Source: CAYWMD01 sp964458575
GTDB taxonomy: Bacteria; Verrucomicrobiota; Verrucomicrobiia; Limisphaerales; JADLHS01
Reading direction: 5' to 3'
Length of the DNA: 64,000 nucleotides
NCBI GenBank assembly: GCA_964458575.1
Contig: CAYWMD010000001.1
Location: forward strand, 124,001-188,000
The notes under the pieces were generated by a model. It was given only the letters and a program-made list of their open reading frames with translations. It made no database searches and was not told where the DNA came from. Every line of letters starts with the position of its first letter. Position 1 is the stretch's first letter. Positions 1 through 8,037 of this stretch are shown here, in pieces. The translations under genes were made by a program, and so were the position numbers.

Positions 1-473
1 ACGTTGTGCGCGTGGAAGCCGGGCAACTTCGCCATTTCACCGGCGGCTACCAATATTACCTCGACAAAACCGGGCAGGCCGCACGGGCGGCGTTGACTTC
101 ATCCGGAGGGACGAGCTCTGCGAGTCCCAATTCAAAAACTTCAGGGACTCGTGGAACTCGTCCCACCGAACCGACATCGCGTAAGGAACAAAAGCGGCTG
201 GAGGCCGAGCAACGGCAGGCGCGTTCACGCAAGCGGCAGGAAATTCAGAAGCGCGTTTCCACGCTTGAAGCGGAGATCGCCATTTTGGAGGCGAAGGAGA
301 AGGAACTGACTGCAGAGTTGGAAAAGCCAGAAACTTACGCCACGGGTGGCCGGGCGATGCAAATCAACCGCGAGTTGATGGAAGTTCATGACCGATTGCC
401 GGAAGCGACCGCGGAATGGGAGGCGGCGGGAATGGAGTTGGAACAGTTCGAGGCGGATGTGGCTGCAGATTAA
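1..473 (+). CDS. ABC-F family ATPase, C-terminal end only (5' truncated by window)
   Basis: Only about 157 C-terminal residues are present; the reading frame is open through the left window edge, so the true start lies outside. The visible part begins with a segment resembling the end of an ABC-F nucleotide-binding domain (GGYQYYLDK, like the family's GNYSYYLEK). A charged linker follows, then a long Lys/Glu/Arg-rich helix (RLEAEQRQARSRKRQEIQKR onward) that looks like the Uup/EttA-type C-terminal coiled coil. ABC-F proteins are cytoplasmic ATPases without membrane domains that act on ribosomes. No Walker motifs are visible because the ATPase domains lie upstream. The gene ends 13 bases before the stop of a convergent gene. 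Confidence 0.75.
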   Translation, partial: VVRVEAGQLRHFTGGYQYYLDKTGQAARAALTSSGGTSSASPNSKTSGTRGTRPTEPTSRKEQKRLEAEQRQARSRKRQEIQKRVSTLEAEIAILEAKEKELTAELEKPETYATGGRAMQINRELMEVHDRLPEATAEWEAAGMELEQFEADVAAD

Positions 474-486
474 CCGGCCGATGCGG

Positions 487-1167
487 TTACGCAGTGGTCG
501 GAGGGTCGGCCTCGGAGAATTTCTTGCGCTCCTTCAAATGACCGCGCAAGTCGAGGATGATTTTCAAAACCACCAAGAGCACCAATCCCCAAACCGGCGA
601 GCGCAACGCCGCCATGAGAAACCCTCCGCCCAGGATCGCCAGGTGCAGCACCACAATCCGGCCATACGGCTGTTGCATCAAGGCGGGCAGGCTGGCGCGC
701 TGGTATTCGCCGCCGAGCAGGTAATTGGAAAAGAACGAAACGCCGTGGCTGACGGCCAATCCCAAAATCGCCCAGCCCAGATGATATTGCTCCGCGGCGT
801 GCCGGAAGGTTTCGAAATCGGGAAAGCCCGCGCGACGCACCGCGGCGCCACCAAACAGAACGAACACGAAAACGCCGTGGATTAGCGTGAACATGCCGTA
901 GTGGAAGCAGAAGAACGGGATCATGAACACCTTCACCACCCAGGCGGCCGGCACTCCCGGGCTGGCCAGCAACATTTTCAGCGCGTTGAACACGCCCACG
1001 ATGACGTTCTCGCTCCAAAAAAGAAACATCAACGGAAAGACTTCCCAACCAAACACCAGCACACCAAACAGCGGAATGAGATTGGCGAGCAGCAGCGCAA
1101 TGACCGAAGGGCGAAACCAGTCCGATGCCTGCTCCACTCCCGTTAGTTTGCCAAAGCTCATGCCCAT
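487..1167 (-). CDS. DUF6498-like polytopic membrane protein
   Basis: Protein of about 226 residues with several strongly hydrophobic segments (SVIALLLANLIPLFGVLVFG, a second near FPLMFLFWSENVIVGVFN, others later) and a charged C-terminal tail (LRGHLKERKKFSEADPP). The FWSENVIVG and FHYGMFTLIHG motifs resemble the DUF6498 family, whose function is unknown. The longer frame extends to 1527, but its first 120 residues look like non-coding sequence antisense to the neighbouring gene, so the ATG at 1167 was chosen; a second ATG lies at 1161. Likely an inner-membrane protein, divergent from the Ada-like gene. Confidence 0.7.
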   Translation of the reverse strand: MGMSFGKLTGVEQASDWFRPSVIALLLANLIPLFGVLVFGWEVFPLMFLFWSENVIVGVFNALKMLLASPGVPAAWVVKVFMIPFFCFHYGMFTLIHGVFVFVLFGGAAVRRAGFPDFETFRHAAEQYHLGWAILGLAVSHGVSFFSNYLLGGEYQRASLPALMQQPYGRIVVLHLAILGGGFLMAALRSPVWGLVLLVVLKIILDLRGHLKERKKFSEADPPTTA

Positions 1168-1290
1168 GGCATAGCAGCGCACGCATGCAACCGCAAGGGC
1201 CGGTAAAACAGAATCCGCCTCTTCACCGGCCCAATGAATCTCCGCAAGAATCGGGTGGGCGCGCTTCCGATTTGGACGTAGCTTGCCCTC

Positions 1291-2190
1291 GTGGATCACG
1301 GCAGCAACAACGTTCCGGAACTGACGCAGGCCGCGTTGGATTATCAACGCATCGCGAAGGCCATCGCCTACCTGTCCGACCGCGCGCTCGATCAACCAGA
1401 CCTGACCACGGTCGCTCGTGCGGCGCACATGAGCGAGTTTCATTTCCAGCGCGTGTTCACCCGGTGGGCGGGCATCAGCCCGAAACGATTCGTGCAATTC
1501 CTGACCGTCGAACATGCGAAACGGCAACTGCTCGACTCGAAGCCGGTGCTCGAAACGGCGCTGGATTCGGGACTCTCAAGCTCCGGTCGGTTGCACGACC
1601 TATTTGTGTCGGCAGAAGCAGCAACTCCGGGTGAGTTCAAGTCCCGAGGCGAAGGGATGAGGATTGATTTTGGCTTTCATCCCTCGCCGTTTGGCCCGTG
1701 TCTTTTGGGGGTGACGACGCGTGGCGTTTGTTGGCTTAGTTTTCTTGACGGCGACGACCAAAGAACCGCCGTGCGCGAACTCAAGTCACATTGGTCAGGC
1801 GCGCGGCTACATGAAAACCCGGACGCGACCCGATCCGTTGCTGCCCAAATATTCTGTGGATTCAAATCGAAACCGAACCAATCATTGAGTGTTGTCCTGC
1901 TGGGCACGAATTTTCAAATCAAAGTCTGGCGGGCTTTGCTGACGATCCCCACCGGCGCGGTGACCACTTACGAACAAATCGGCGCGTTGGTTGGTGCACC
2001 ACGATCCGCACGGGCGATTGGCGCCGCCGTCGGTCGAAACGCGATTGCCTATCTCATTCCCTGCCACCGCGTCATTCGCAAGACCGGCACGCTGGGCGGC
2101 TATCGCTGGAACGAGGATCGCAAGCGCACCATGCTGGGCTGGGAGGCGGCACAAAAAAGCGGCGCGCCAGTGTTGCCGACGCGCCGCTGA
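1291..2190 (+). CDS. Ada-like AraC regulator fused to O6-methylguanine-DNA methyltransferase
   Basis: Bifunctional protein of 299 residues. Residues about 15-105 form an AraC-type helix-turn-helix (DLTTVARAAHMSEFHFQRVF, then AGISPKRFVQFLT). Residues about 115-290 form the methylguanine-DNA methyltransferase domain, with the alkyl-acceptor motif IPCHRVIRKTG near the C-terminus. Compared with E. coli Ada it lacks the N-terminal zinc-thiolate domain that senses methyl phosphotriesters, so how it would sense damage is unclear. The frame starts with GTG; no strong Shine-Dalgarno sequence is seen. It is convergent with the superoxide dismutase gene and ends inside a hairpin that can serve both as terminator. 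Confidence 0.9.
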   Translation: MDHGSNNVPELTQAALDYQRIAKAIAYLSDRALDQPDLTTVARAAHMSEFHFQRVFTRWAGISPKRFVQFLTVEHAKRQLLDSKPVLETALDSGLSSSGRLHDLFVSAEAATPGEFKSRGEGMRIDFGFHPSPFGPCLLGVTTRGVCWLSFLDGDDQRTAVRELKSHWSGARLHENPDATRSVAAQIFCGFKSKPNQSLSVVLLGTNFQIKVWRALLTIPTGAVTTYEQIGALVGAPRSARAIGAAVGRNAIAYLIPCHRVIRKTGTLGGYRWNEDRKRTMLGWEAAQKSGAPVLPTRR

Positions 2191-2197
2191 AGTTTTT
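2152..2197. terminator. Bidirectional intrinsic terminator between ada-like gene and sodA
   Basis: A perfect 9-bp stem (AGCGGCGCG at 2158-2166, CGCGCCGCT at 2180-2188) encloses a 13-base loop. On the plus strand it is followed by GAAGTTTTT; on the minus strand it is followed directly by TTTTTTGT. It overlaps the end of the ada-like coding sequence and lies 22 bases past the sodA stop, so it fits both transcripts. Confidence 0.75.
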
Positions 2198-2209
2198 CGG
2201 CCGTTTCGC

Positions 2210-2824
2210 TCAGTAATTCTGCGCGACCGCGTTCCAGTTGATCACGCCCCAAACCGCCTTCAAGTAGTCGGCGCGTTTGTTCTGATACTTCAGATAGTAG
2301 GCATGCTCCCAAACATCCACGCCGATCAGCGGCTTGCCTTCGCAACCGGCCACAGCCTTGCCCATGAGCGGATTGTCCTGGTTGGCCGTGGAAACGATTT
2401 CGAGTTTGCCGCCGTTGGAAACGAGCCACGCCCAACCGCTGCCGAACCGGCCAATACCGGCGGCTTCGAACTTCGCCTGGAAATCCGCGAACGAGCCGAA
2501 GGCCGCCTTGATGTCGTCGCCGAGTTTGCCACTCGGAGCGCCACCGGCATTCGGGCCGAGGATTTTCCAGAAGAACGAATGATTCCAGTGACCGCCGCCG
2601 TTGTTGCGCACCGGGCCGCGAATGGCATCTGGCACCGAGCCGAGGTCTTTGATGATTTGTTCGAGCGACTTGGCTTCCAGCGCCGCGTTGCCGGCGATGG
2701 CTTTGTTGAGGTTGTCCACATAGGCCTTGTGATGCCGACCGTGGTGGATTTCCATCGTCATTGCGTCAATGTGCGGCTCCAGCGCCGCTTTGTCGTACGG
2801 AAGAGGTGGTAGTTCGAATGGCAT
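2210..2824 (-). CDS. sodA: Superoxide dismutase, Mn/Fe family, Mn-like
   Basis: Cytoplasmic enzyme of 204 residues that converts superoxide to hydrogen peroxide and oxygen; full family length with no signal peptide. Predicted metal ligands are H27 (MEIHHGRHH), H82 (HWNHSFFW), D170 and H174 (DVWEHAYYLKY). Gly residues at 76-78 and the glutamine in STANQDNPLM (Q149) match the manganese-type pattern more than the iron type, but cambialistic use cannot be excluded from sequence. The C-terminus VINWNAVAQNY is typical. ATG start at 2824. It is a single gene, convergent with the ada-like gene and sharing its terminator. Confidence 0.95.
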   Translation of the reverse strand: MPFELPPLPYDKAALEPHIDAMTMEIHHGRHHKAYVDNLNKAIAGNAALEAKSLEQIIKDLGSVPDAIRGPVRNNGGGHWNHSFFWKILGPNAGGAPSGKLGDDIKAAFGSFADFQAKFEAAGIGRFGSGWAWLVSNGGKLEIVSTANQDNPLMGKAVAGCEGKPLIGVDVWEHAYYLKYQNKRADYLKAVWGVINWNAVAQNY

Positions 2825-2940
2825 AATTTCAGTGTTTGGTTGTTGTTAAGTAAGAGACAGCTTCGCTCAGATTCTGTTCATGCTTGCACCGGCAGAGTAA
2901 TGGACGACCTGCCATTGCGCAAGCACGTCGCCGGGCGATC

Positions 2941-3564
2941 TTACGACGCCAATGCCACGAAGTTGCTCAACAACTGAAGTCCGACCTTCTGGCTTTTCTC
3001 CGGGTGGAATTGCGTGGCGAATACGTTGTCGCGCCAGACGGATGACGCAAACGTCTCCCCGTAATCAGTGCGCGTGGCGACGATGGAATCATCCGTCGGC
3101 TTCGGAAAGAAGCTATGGACGAAATAAACGTAGCTGCCGCTGGCAATGCCGCGATACAGTGGGCACTCCGATTTCACGACATCGAGCTGATTCCAGCCGA
3201 TCTGCGGAATCTTCAAACCGTTGCGGTCCGAGAAGCGCACAACTTTTCCAGCAAACACACCCAACCCTGCCGCGCAACTATTGAACTCCTCGCTCTTCTC
3301 GAATAGCGCCTGATAGCCGACGCAGATACCCAGGAACGGTTTGCCCGTCTTGATAAACTCACGCGACGCTTCGAGCAGTTCCTGTTTACGCAACGCATTG
3401 ATGCAATCGTCGAACGCACCGACGCCGGGAAGCACGACGGCGCGTGCGTCCTTCATACCGTCCGGTGACTTAACCACGCGAACATCCGCGCCTACCTTGA
3501 GCAGCGCCTTGTGGACACTACGCAGGTTGCCGGAGCCGTAATCGAGCAATGCAATCACGCACAA
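2941..3564 (-). CDS. hisH: Imidazole glycerol phosphate synthase glutaminase subunit HisH
   Basis: Class I glutamine amidotransferase of about 205 residues that releases ammonia from glutamine for HisF in histidine biosynthesis. Visible motifs: N-terminal DYGSGNLRSVHKAL, oxyanion strand LPGVGAFDDC, nucleophile C81 in GICVGYQALF, and the His-Glu pair in QFHPEKSQ. The frame opens with TTG at 3564, but a GTG at 3558 gives the usual HisH start (V-IALLDYG); both are non-ATG and neither has a clear ribosome binding site. It stands alone: no hisF, hisA or other his gene is next to it, so the pathway is dispersed or continues elsewhere. Confidence 0.93.
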   Translation of the reverse strand: MCVIALLDYGSGNLRSVHKALLKVGADVRVVKSPDGMKDARAVVLPGVGAFDDCINALRKQELLEASREFIKTGKPFLGICVGYQALFEKSEEFNSCAAGLGVFAGKVVRFSDRNGLKIPQIGWNQLDVVKSECPLYRGIASGSYVYFVHSFFPKPTDDSIVATRTDYGETFASSVWRDNVFATQFHPEKSQKVGLQLLSNFVALAS

Positions 3565-3574
3565 ACCATAAGTG

Positions 3575-3606
3575 AATAGTTGAATCGTTAAAACGTTAAA
3601 TCGTCG
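3575..3606. repeat. Short GTTGAATCGTTAAAACG-type repeat
   Basis: An AT-rich stretch built from repeated CGTTAAA/CGTTGAA words just upstream of hisH. The same word pattern recurs in a longer hairpin at 47352-47456 between nuoA and the phosphohexomutase gene. The rest of the spacer up to 3808 shows nothing recognisable. Confidence 0.5.
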
Positions 3607-3808
3607 AGTCGCACGGCCTCTGGTTCAACTGGTAGAGCGATCACGTGGCCTTGCTTACTGTGCCAAGAAATGTCCAACAAATGCCAAACATCACCTAGCC
3701 GCTTACACCCTTGACGATTTATTAATATTCTCAACCTGACGCGAAGCGGCGCGACCGGCATCCAAACCCGCCACCGGCAATCGCCGCAACGCAGAAAGCA
3801 AATCAATT

Positions 3809-6007
3809 ATGCCAGCGACCTTGGAAACTCCGGCTCAAGCAACCCTCCACACCCTGCCCTCCGACGATGTCCGCCAGATCATGTGGCGCTTCGCCGACCG
3901 TTACGAACTGCACATGCTCGTCCAAGGCGCTCGTGGCGTCGCGCGTGGGCCGGTCGCGCGGCTCGTGGCTGAAGGCGGACGCAACTCGCACGATTGGACC
4001 GAGGGCAAGGCGAGTTTGCTGCCACACTTCGACGAAAGCGGCATCACCGCCGCGTTCCTTGATCCAGAGCAAGGCGGGTTCATCGCCGGGCCCAAGAACC
4101 TCGCCTTGGCGCTGATTGCTTTCGAGCTATCTTGGGTGGATGCCGGTGCCGCGACCGGAAGTCTTGCCGGCAATCTCGGTCTCGCGCCGATTCACGAACG
4201 CGGCACGCCCGAGCAGCGCGCCAAATACGTCGCCAACGCGGCTCCCTTCAAGCCCGGTGAGAATCGCAAACAAGTCCGCGCCGCTTTCGCACTTACCGAG
4301 CCGATTCCGTTCGTCGGTGTCGAAACCGGCATGCTGGCGGGCAAAGTCCGCATCGCCGAGTGGAAGGATGGTCAGGAGCCGCTGCTGCAAGTGGACAAGC
4401 GCGGGCGCTTCATCACGAACATGGGCTTCGCGAACGTCGTGACCGCTGCGGTCGAGTCTGACGATCCAAAACTCAAAGGCAGTTGCATGGTCATCTTGGA
4501 GGAAGGTGACCCCGGCATCTGGGATCGTGGCACGCCAACCAAGAAACTCGTCCACCAACTTTCTTCAACGAACGATCCGGTGTTCAACCTGAAAGTTCCC
4601 GCGAGTCGCATCGTCGGCGGCTACACGGTCAAGGACGGCATCATCATCCCCAACTACTCCCACGCCGAGATCATCGAAGCCGTATTCCGCCGCACGCGCG
4701 TCACGGTCGGCCTGATGACGAGCGCGAAACTGCTTTCCGCCGTCGAGCCGGTGATTCTCTACCAACGCCGCCGGTTCCGTGGCGGTCAAGGCTCACCCGG
4801 CACCCCGCGTTATGAACTGGGCATTCAGCAAAAGGAAGACGCGTTGCATCGCCTCGTGGACATCTGGGCCACAGGTGAGGCCAGTGCTTCGCTCGGCTTC
4901 GAAGCTGCGCGGTTGTTCGATGAACTGGATCCGCTCGAAAAGGAGAAGGACCGCATCCTCGCCGAGAAGAAGCTAACCGGCCGCGCGGCGTTCAAGGAGT
5001 TGATGAAGGCGCAAGACCAAGCTCTGCAATCGTTGAACCTTCATCAAAAGCCATCCGACCCATTGCTTGGATTCGCCCTGCTGGACTCCCAGGCAAACGT
5101 TCTTTGCCCCGCTTGCAAGCTTTGGAACACCGGCCACGGCGCGAACATGATGCGCGAAGCCGTCAGCCTCATGGGCGGCTACGGCGTCACCGAGGATTGC
5201 CCCGGCTTCCTCGGCCAGAAGTGGATGGATGCCCAACTCGAAGCGACCTACGAAGGCCCGGAAGCCGTGCAGCGCCTCCAGCTCTCGATCACGATGACCA
5301 ACGAGTTGTTCCTTGCGCAATTCAAGCAATGGATCGCACAGATGAAACAAATTGCGTCCGAACGCCCCGGCACGGGCGCGTGCGCGCTCGGCACGGCAAT
5401 GAAGCTCTGGCTCTGGACGCTCCAGCACGTGCAGAACGCCACCGACGCCGACGGCGCGAAGCTCTATCACAAAACGCGACAGGGCGTGACGTTCCCGCTG
5501 GCGGACGCGCTTTGCTGGTTGCTTGCGGCGCGGCAACTCATTCTCGACGTCATCGAGTTGGAGACGAAGGGTGCGCAAAATTCCGCCGTGGCCGACGGTC
5601 TCACGGGCACGGTGGCGTTCTTCACCGATCTTTGCCACGTGCAAGCCGCGCGCGCCGCGGGTGAAGTCGGTCGCGTTTGCGCGGAGATAGTTCACGGCTA
5701 CAACCGCCACCCCGCATGGGACGACGCGAGTTGCCACGCGTGCTATTGCGCGGAGGAACTCACCTCGCTCGAAAGCATCATGCCCGGCATTGACGGCTCG
5801 GCGCGTGCCTACTCCGACGTGGCGGAATCCGGTGAGTCGCATCCGCCCAAAGCCGGCCCGTGCGTGAAATGCAACGGTCTGGAAGCATTTGTTGGCCTCC
5901 GCGCGAAGCTCGACACCTGCATCACCGGTTGCCGTCTCGCGAAGGATCGCGCCGCGGAATCGCTGAAAACCGTCATGACGCGCGAGGCGTTGGATTATCC
6001 GGCGTAG
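3809..6007 (+). CDS. Acyl-CoA dehydrogenase family protein with Cys-rich C-terminal extension
   Basis: Large (732 residue) flavoprotein of the acyl-CoA dehydrogenase superfamily, predicted to oxidise an acyl-CoA at C2-C3 and pass electrons to ETF. The middle domain includes RAAFALTEP. The C-terminal helical domain has GGYGVTEDCPGF and DAQLEATYEGPEAVQRL, aligning with the catalytic-base region of medium-chain enzymes and suggesting E482. Ordinary family members are about 380-600 residues; here the last 130 or so residues add cysteine pairs CHACYC, CVKC and CITGC, with another CPAC internally, a possible metal site. It is followed at once by the ETF-QO gene, with etfB and etfA further on, supporting an ETF-linked role. 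Substrate unknown. Confidence 0.85.
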   Translation: MPATLETPAQATLHTLPSDDVRQIMWRFADRYELHMLVQGARGVARGPVARLVAEGGRNSHDWTEGKASLLPHFDESGITAAFLDPEQGGFIAGPKNLALALIAFELSWVDAGAATGSLAGNLGLAPIHERGTPEQRAKYVANAAPFKPGENRKQVRAAFALTEPIPFVGVETGMLAGKVRIAEWKDGQEPLLQVDKRGRFITNMGFANVVTAAVESDDPKLKGSCMVILEEGDPGIWDRGTPTKKLVHQLSSTNDPVFNLKVPASRIVGGYTVKDGIIIPNYSHAEIIEAVFRRTRVTVGLMTSAKLLSAVEPVILYQRRRFRGGQGSPGTPRYELGIQQKEDALHRLVDIWATGEASASLGFEAARLFDELDPLEKEKDRILAEKKLTGRAAFKELMKAQDQALQSLNLHQKPSDPLLGFALLDSQANVLCPACKLWNTGHGANMMREAVSLMGGYGVTEDCPGFLGQKWMDAQLEATYEGPEAVQRLQLSITMTNELFLAQFKQWIAQMKQIASERPGTGACALGTAMKLWLWTLQHVQNATDADGAKLYHKTRQGVTFPLADALCWLLAARQLILDVIELETKGAQNSAVADGLTGTVAFFTDLCHVQAARAAGEVGRVCAEIVHGYNRHPAWDDASCHACYCAEELTSLESIMPGIDGSARAYSDVAESGESHPPKAGPCVKCNGLEAFVGLRAKLDTCITGCRLAKDRAAESLKTVMTREALDYPA

Positions 6008-6096
6008 GACAGGCGTCGCGCCTGTCTCCATTTCATTGAGTCAGCAAACTATTCATTTTGAAACAAAGTCAGAGACGGGCGCGACGCCTGTCCTAC
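6004..6096. repeat. Palindromic repeat (GTAGGACAGGCGTCGCG family), copy 1
   Basis: Two 25-base arms (6004-6028 and 6072-6096) are inverted copies matching at 24 of 25 positions, separated by 43 bases. The left arm begins GTAGGACAGGCG and each arm is itself nearly self-complementary. The TAG stop codon of the acyl-CoA dehydrogenase gene lies inside the left arm. A second copy occurs at 59914-59991, also over the stop codon of a gene. Confidence 0.85.
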
Positions 6097-6110
6097 CGGA
6101 ACGTCCACGC

Positions 6111-8033
6111 ATGGATGCGGACATCGTCTGCGTCGGCTTCGGCCCGGCCACGGCGGGATTCCTCACCACGCTCTCAAAACAACTCACGAATGCCGATGGT
6201 ACGCCCGCCGTTGAGAGTGCCGTTATGCCAGGAATGCCGCCGCAGGTGCTTTGTTACGAGCGTGCCGACGACATTGGCTTTGGCGTCTCTGGTGTCGTGA
6301 CGCGCGCGCGGGCGTTGCGTGCGAGTTTCCCTGAACTTGAGAAGGCCGGCATACCAATGGCCGCGCCGGTGGGCGAAGAAAGGGTTCTCTACCTGCTCGA
6401 CCCCATCGGGGCGAGTCGGCGCTCGACGATGCTCCGGTTGGCGGACCAGGCAATCCAAGCTTTCAAGTTCGCACTGCCGGTCGAAAACGACGCGCTGAAT
6501 CTGCCGTGGACCCCGAGCTTTCTCCATAAGCACGGCGGCATGGTGCTTTCGATGGGGCAGTTCATGCAGTGGGTCGGTGCGCAGGCGCAAAGCACGGGCA
6601 CGGTGCAAATCTGGCCGGGCACACCGGTGAAGAAAGCGCTGATTGAGAAGCGCGGGGAAACCAATCCAAATCCTGTAGCAGCGGACGTCAGTCCGCTCCA
6701 TTTGAAATCTGGGAAGTCAGTGCCGACTCACGTCGACTGCTACAAATCAAAGGTGGTAGGCGTTCGCCTGCTCGACCAAGGCGTCGCGAAGAACGGCGCT
6801 CCCTCCGACGGCTTCACGCCTGGCATGGACATACACGCAGCACTCACGGTAGTCGGAGACGGACCCGTCGGACCCGTCGGACAACAGTTGGACGAACACT
6901 TCGGCCTGCCGCCCGACCACCATACGCGCGATTGGGCGGTGGGCATGAAGTTCGTGGTGGACCTGCCCGAAGACACGCCGCTCAAACCGGGCACCGTGCT
7001 GCACACGTTTGGTTATCCCGAACCGGAAATTTTTGGGTTTCTCTACGTGCATCCCGACCGCGTCGCGTCGCTTGGCATTTTCGTGCCGTCATGGTTCGAC
7101 AGCCCGGTGCGCACGACCTACCGCTACCTCCAGCATTGGATGCTGCACCCGTATCTCTGGCGCTACCTCAAGGGCGGCAAGCTCCGCTCGTGGGGCGCGA
7201 AGACGCTCGGCGAATCCGGCCGGCGCGGCGAGCCGCACCTCGTCGGCGACGGCTACGCGCGCATCGGCGAAGGCAGCGGCAGCACAAACGTCCTCACCGG
7301 CTCGGGCGTGGACGAAGCCTGGGCCACCGGCGCGCAACTAGCCGAAGCCGTGCTCGAGTTGCTCAAAGCGAAGAAACCATTCACGAAGGAAAACCTCGAA
7401 GCCACCTATGTCGCCCGCCGCCGCGCGAGTTGGGTGGAATCGGAAGCCCGCGTCGCCGAAAAATCCCGCGACGGTTTTCAACGCGGCGTCGTTGCCGGCA
7501 TGATCGGCATGGCGCTGGCCGGCTTGAGCGGCGGACGCCTCGCGCTTCCCGGCAAACCGCTGCGCCCGTGGGAACGCATTCCGTCGCTCGAAGATTATTT
7601 TCGCGGCCGCATCCCGCGCGACGAGGTGCGCGCGATTCGCGACGACTGTTACGCCCGCGGCGTTTCCGCGCACGCCGCGCTCATGGAACGCGCCGGCTGG
7701 CCCGCGATTCCCTATGACGGCCAATTGCTCGTCTCGCACCAGGACGCGCTCCTGCTCGGCGGCAAGGTGCAAGCGCCGCCCGGCTACGCCGATCACGTCG
7801 CGTTTGTTTTTCCGAACCAATGTCAGCGCTGCGGCACGAAGCTGTGTGTCGAAGTCTGTTCCGGCCAGGCCATCACGCCCGGCGAAAACGGCGTGCCGAA
7901 TTTCGACCGCGAGAAATGCATTCACTGCGGCGCGTGCCTGTGGAACTGCGCCACCGCCTCGCCGGAAAATCCAGAGCGCATGGCCGTGGCGTTCCGTGCC
8001 GGCACCGGAGGTTTGCACTCGGCAGAGAATTAA
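6111..8033 (+). CDS. Electron-transfer-flavoprotein:quinone oxidoreductase-like flavoprotein
   Basis: Predicted membrane-associated FAD/Fe-S protein (640 residues) that passes electrons from reduced ETF to quinone. The N-terminus holds a dinucleotide-binding fold (DIVCVGFGPATAGF) and a downstream region DGYARIGEGSGSTNVLTGSG. The C-terminus has two cysteine groups, CQRCGTKLCVEVC and CIHCGACLWNC, then the GTGG-rich tail seen in ETF-QO. The frame extends upstream to a TTG at 6036, but those 25 codons translate the palindromic repeat, so ATG 6111 (MDADIVCVGFG) was chosen. Residues about 189-212 look like an in-frame repeat insertion. It follows the acyl-CoA dehydrogenase gene on the same strand. 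Confidence 0.85.
   Translation: MDADIVCVGFGPATAGFLTTLSKQLTNADGTPAVESAVMPGMPPQVLCYERADDIGFGVSGVVTRARALRASFPELEKAGIPMAAPVGEERVLYLLDPIGASRRSTMLRLADQAIQAFKFALPVENDALNLPWTPSFLHKHGGMVLSMGQFMQWVGAQAQSTGTVQIWPGTPVKKALIEKRGETNPNPVAADVSPLHLKSGKSVPTHVDCYKSKVVGVRLLDQGVAKNGAPSDGFTPGMDIHAALTVVGDGPVGPVGQQLDEHFGLPPDHHTRDWAVGMKFVVDLPEDTPLKPGTVLHTFGYPEPEIFGFLYVHPDRVASLGIFVPSWFDSPVRTTYRYLQHWMLHPYLWRYLKGGKLRSWGAKTLGESGRRGEPHLVGDGYARIGEGSGSTNVLTGSGVDEAWATGAQLAEAVLELLKAKKPFTKENLEATYVARRRASWVESEARVAEKSRDGFQRGVVAGMIGMALAGLSGGRLALPGKPLRPWERIPSLEDYFRGRIPRDEVRAIRDDCYARGVSAHAALMERAGWPAIPYDGQLLVSHQDALLLGGKVQAPPGYADHVAFVFPNQCQRCGTKLCVEVCSGQAITPGENGVPNFDREKCIHCGACLWNCATASPENPERMAVAFRAGTGGLHSAEN
6674..6744. repeat. Palindromic repeat inserted in frame in the ETF-QO gene
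   Basis: Arms at 6674-6699 (TGTAGCAGCGGACGTCAG...) and 6719-6744 (...CACGTCGACTGCTACA) pair at about 20 of 26 positions across a 19-base loop. The reading frame runs straight through, encoding a hydrophilic stretch (NPVAADVSPLHL...THVDCYK) that looks unlike the surrounding flavoprotein. Confidence 0.65.
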
Positions 8034-8037
8034 ATTT

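Noticed and set aside
3615..3690. tRNA-like start (GGTTCAACTGGTAGAGC)
   Set aside because: The D-arm-like words are present, but no anticodon stem, T-loop or acceptor pairing follows.
4973..6031. Minus-strand frame (352 codons)
   Set aside because: It is antisense to the acyl-CoA dehydrogenase gene, with low-complexity Arg/Ala/Val composition and no motif.
6036..6110. Upstream TTG start for ETF-QO adding 25 residues
   Set aside because: The extension is a translation of the palindromic repeat, and the ATG at 6111 begins the FAD-binding fold.
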